Position numbers and translations under genes: made by a program | Notes under the pieces: generated by a model | Databases searched by the model: none | What the model was told of the DNA's origin: nothing | The model's input: the letters and a program-made list of their open reading frames with translations, nothing else | Shown: piece by piece, positions 4,717 through 5,769 of the stretch | How the letters are laid out: each line of letters opens with the position of its first letter | Position numbering within the stretch: the stretch's first letter is position 1 | Source: JAKPRU01 sp029568995 | GTDB lineage: Bacteria > Hinthialibacterota > Hinthialibacteria > Hinthialibacterales > JAKPRU01 | Direction of reading: 5' to 3' | Length of the DNA: 5,769 bases | NCBI GenBank assembly: GCA_035430965.1 | Contig: DAOMHQ010000264.1 | Span: 1-5,769, forward strand

Positions 4717-5769
4717 TTACATTCCTGACCGTCCATGAATGCGGCCCTTGAGAATGCGGTCGTACTCACGGATCTTGAGTTGGTTGTCGATCTGCCGAAC
4801 GGTATCGATTGCGACTCCAACCACAATAATCAGTGAAGTTCCACCAAGGAAATTAGCGATATCACCGGGTATTTCCATCTGCCGCTGGACAATGTCCGGG
4901 AAAACAGCCACGGCAGCCAGGAAGAACGCCCCGACCCAGGTAATCCGACGCAGAACACCTTCCAGAAATTCCTCGGTTTTCTTTCCATGTGAAATGCCGG
5001 GAATGGCTCTTCCGCTTTTTTGCAGGTTTTCGGCCACGGTTTTCGGATTGAAAACAATGGCCGTGTAGAAAAAGCAAAAGAAAACAATGAGGATGACGTC
5101 AATAATCGTATAAAACAATGCCCCTGGCGTAAGAATATTAACAATCCAGGTGAGGGACGCATGAATCCATGCCAGTGCCGGATTGGCTTCCAAAGGAGGC
5201 GTGAATTGCTGGAAGGTCAGGGGGAGCATTAGAATGGAGGAAGCGAAAATGACCGGGATCACACCGGCGGTATTCACTTTCAGATCCAGGCGTGGTTGAT
5301 GCCCGGCATACATTCTCCCACCCCGGAAGGTCCGACCTCCCGGAAGCCCAATCCGTCGTTCGGCGAATTGGATGTAACAAATTCCCATGACTACGAGAAT
5401 AAACATCACGAATGTGGCCAGCGCTTTCATCGGAGTGAAGCTGGTGCTGCCCGATTGAATGTAAAAAACCGAGCCGGCAAGCACGCTCGGTAGCCGGGCA
5501 ACAATGTTGGCGAAAATGATCAGAGAAATTCCGTTCCCGATTCCCCGTTCGGTGATCTGTTCACCCATCCACATAATGAGGACCGTTCCGGTTGTCATGG
5601 CAAACATGCACATGAGCCGGAAACCGAGACCGTCATTAGGAACGATGGGCGCTCCTTGCGCACCGGTCCAGGTTCCCACCGCCACGGAAAACATCAAGGC
5701 CTGAAAAGCCGTAATGATAACCGTGCCGTAGCGAGTCCATTGGTTGATTTTCTTGCGTCCCTCTTCGCC
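4717..5769 (-). CDS. secY: Preprotein translocase subunit SecY, N-terminus cut by window edge
   Basis: SecY is the channel of the SecYEG translocon in the inner membrane, working with SecA and ribosomes. The frame is open from base 5769 to the TAA at 4719-4717, giving 350 residues. The family usually has about 430-450, so roughly the first 95-100 (TM1, plug, TM2) lie outside. The visible part starts GEEGRKKINQWTRYG just before TM3. Visible segments: TM3 about 13-33, TM4 50-68, GEQITERGIGNG 69-80, TM5 81-104, TM6 116-136, C4 loop 137-166, TM7 169-190 (VIPVIFASS), TM8 217-240, C5 loop 241-276, TM9 278-296, TM10 308-328. The C4 loop is divergent, and in C5 the usual PGIRPG reads PGISHG. All three frames were checked in C4; the loop keeps its normal length, so a frameshift is unlikely. 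Confidence 0.97.
   Translation of the reverse strand, partial: GEEGRKKINQWTRYGTVIITAFQALMFSVAVGTWTGAQGAPIVPNDGLGFRLMCMFAMTTGTVLIMWMGEQITERGIGNGISLIIFANIVARLPSVLAGSVFYIQSGSTSFTPMKALATFVMFILVVMGICYIQFAERRIGLPGGRTFRGGRMYAGHQPRLDLKVNTAGVIPVIFASSILMLPLTFQQFTPPLEANPALAWIHASLTWIVNILTPGALFYTIIDVILIVFFCFFYTAIVFNPKTVAENLQKSGRAIPGISHGKKTEEFLEGVLRRITWVGAFFLAAVAVFPDIVQRQMEIPGDIANFLGGTSLIIVVGVAIDTVRQIDNQLKIREYDRILKGRIHGRSGM
4723..4726 (-). promoter_or_regulatory. Ribosome-binding site of adk, embedded in the secY 3' end
   Basis: AGGA on the minus strand, 7 bases before the adk ATG at 4715. It overlaps the last sense codons of secY, which fits translational coupling and supports the short adk start over in-frame upstream starts within secY. 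Confidence 0.7.

Noticed and set aside
4716..4826. Longer N-terminus for adenylate kinase reaching into secY
   Set aside because: The extra residues overlap the conserved SecY C-terminus in another frame. The family begins at MQLLIFGPPG, which has its own ribosome-binding site.

Overview
The window holds one contiguous run of housekeeping genes, all on the minus strand: the distal part of the spc ribosomal-protein operon running into the alpha operon. In transcription order (high to low coordinates) it reads secY (5' end cut off by the window edge), adk, map, infA, rpmJ, rpsM, rpsK, rpsD, rpoA, rplQ (3' end cut off by the other edge). Gaps between genes are 1 to 90 bases. I see no mobile element, CRISPR array, tRNA, rRNA or intrinsic terminator, and no gene on the plus strand.

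The organism is a bacterium: bacterial SecY, IF1, L36, S4 and an alpha subunit with a full C-terminal domain are present, and clear Shine-Dalgarno sequences precede most genes. The order secY-adk-map-infA-rpmJ-rpsM-rpsK-rpsD-rpoA-rplQ does not match gamma/betaproteobacteria (no adk, map or infA here), B. subtilis (rpsD elsewhere) or typical alphaproteobacteria and cyanobacteria. It fits several other lineages, such as acidobacteria, deltaproteobacterial groups, clostridia, Thermotogae, and PVC-like or candidate phyla. The SecY C-terminus reminds me of PVC-type sequences, but I cannot fix the phylum from this window. Base composition looks moderately GC-rich throughout and no segment looks foreign.

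Layout: 4717-5769 SecY translocon channel; 4059-4715 adenylate kinase with a four-cysteine lid; 3213-3968 methionine aminopeptidase; 2962-3180 IF1; 2810-2923 L36; 2387-2761 S13; 1975-2361 S11; 1314-1958 S4; 192-1262 RNA polymerase alpha; 1-113 start of L17. Together they couple ribosome assembly, initiation, N-terminal methionine removal, membrane insertion and transcription in one growth-rate-linked unit.

No new biological system is visible. The observations most worth a second look are two altered cytosolic loops in SecY: the C4 loop, and the C5 loop, where the normally conserved Arg is Ser. Smaller points are short hairpins before rpsM and rpoA, a TTG start for rpsD, an acidic repeat-encoded tail on RpoA, and a 90-base adk-map gap with a tiny ORF whose stop overlaps the map start. 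Two real genes are easily overlooked: the 37-residue rpmJ and the truncated rplQ.
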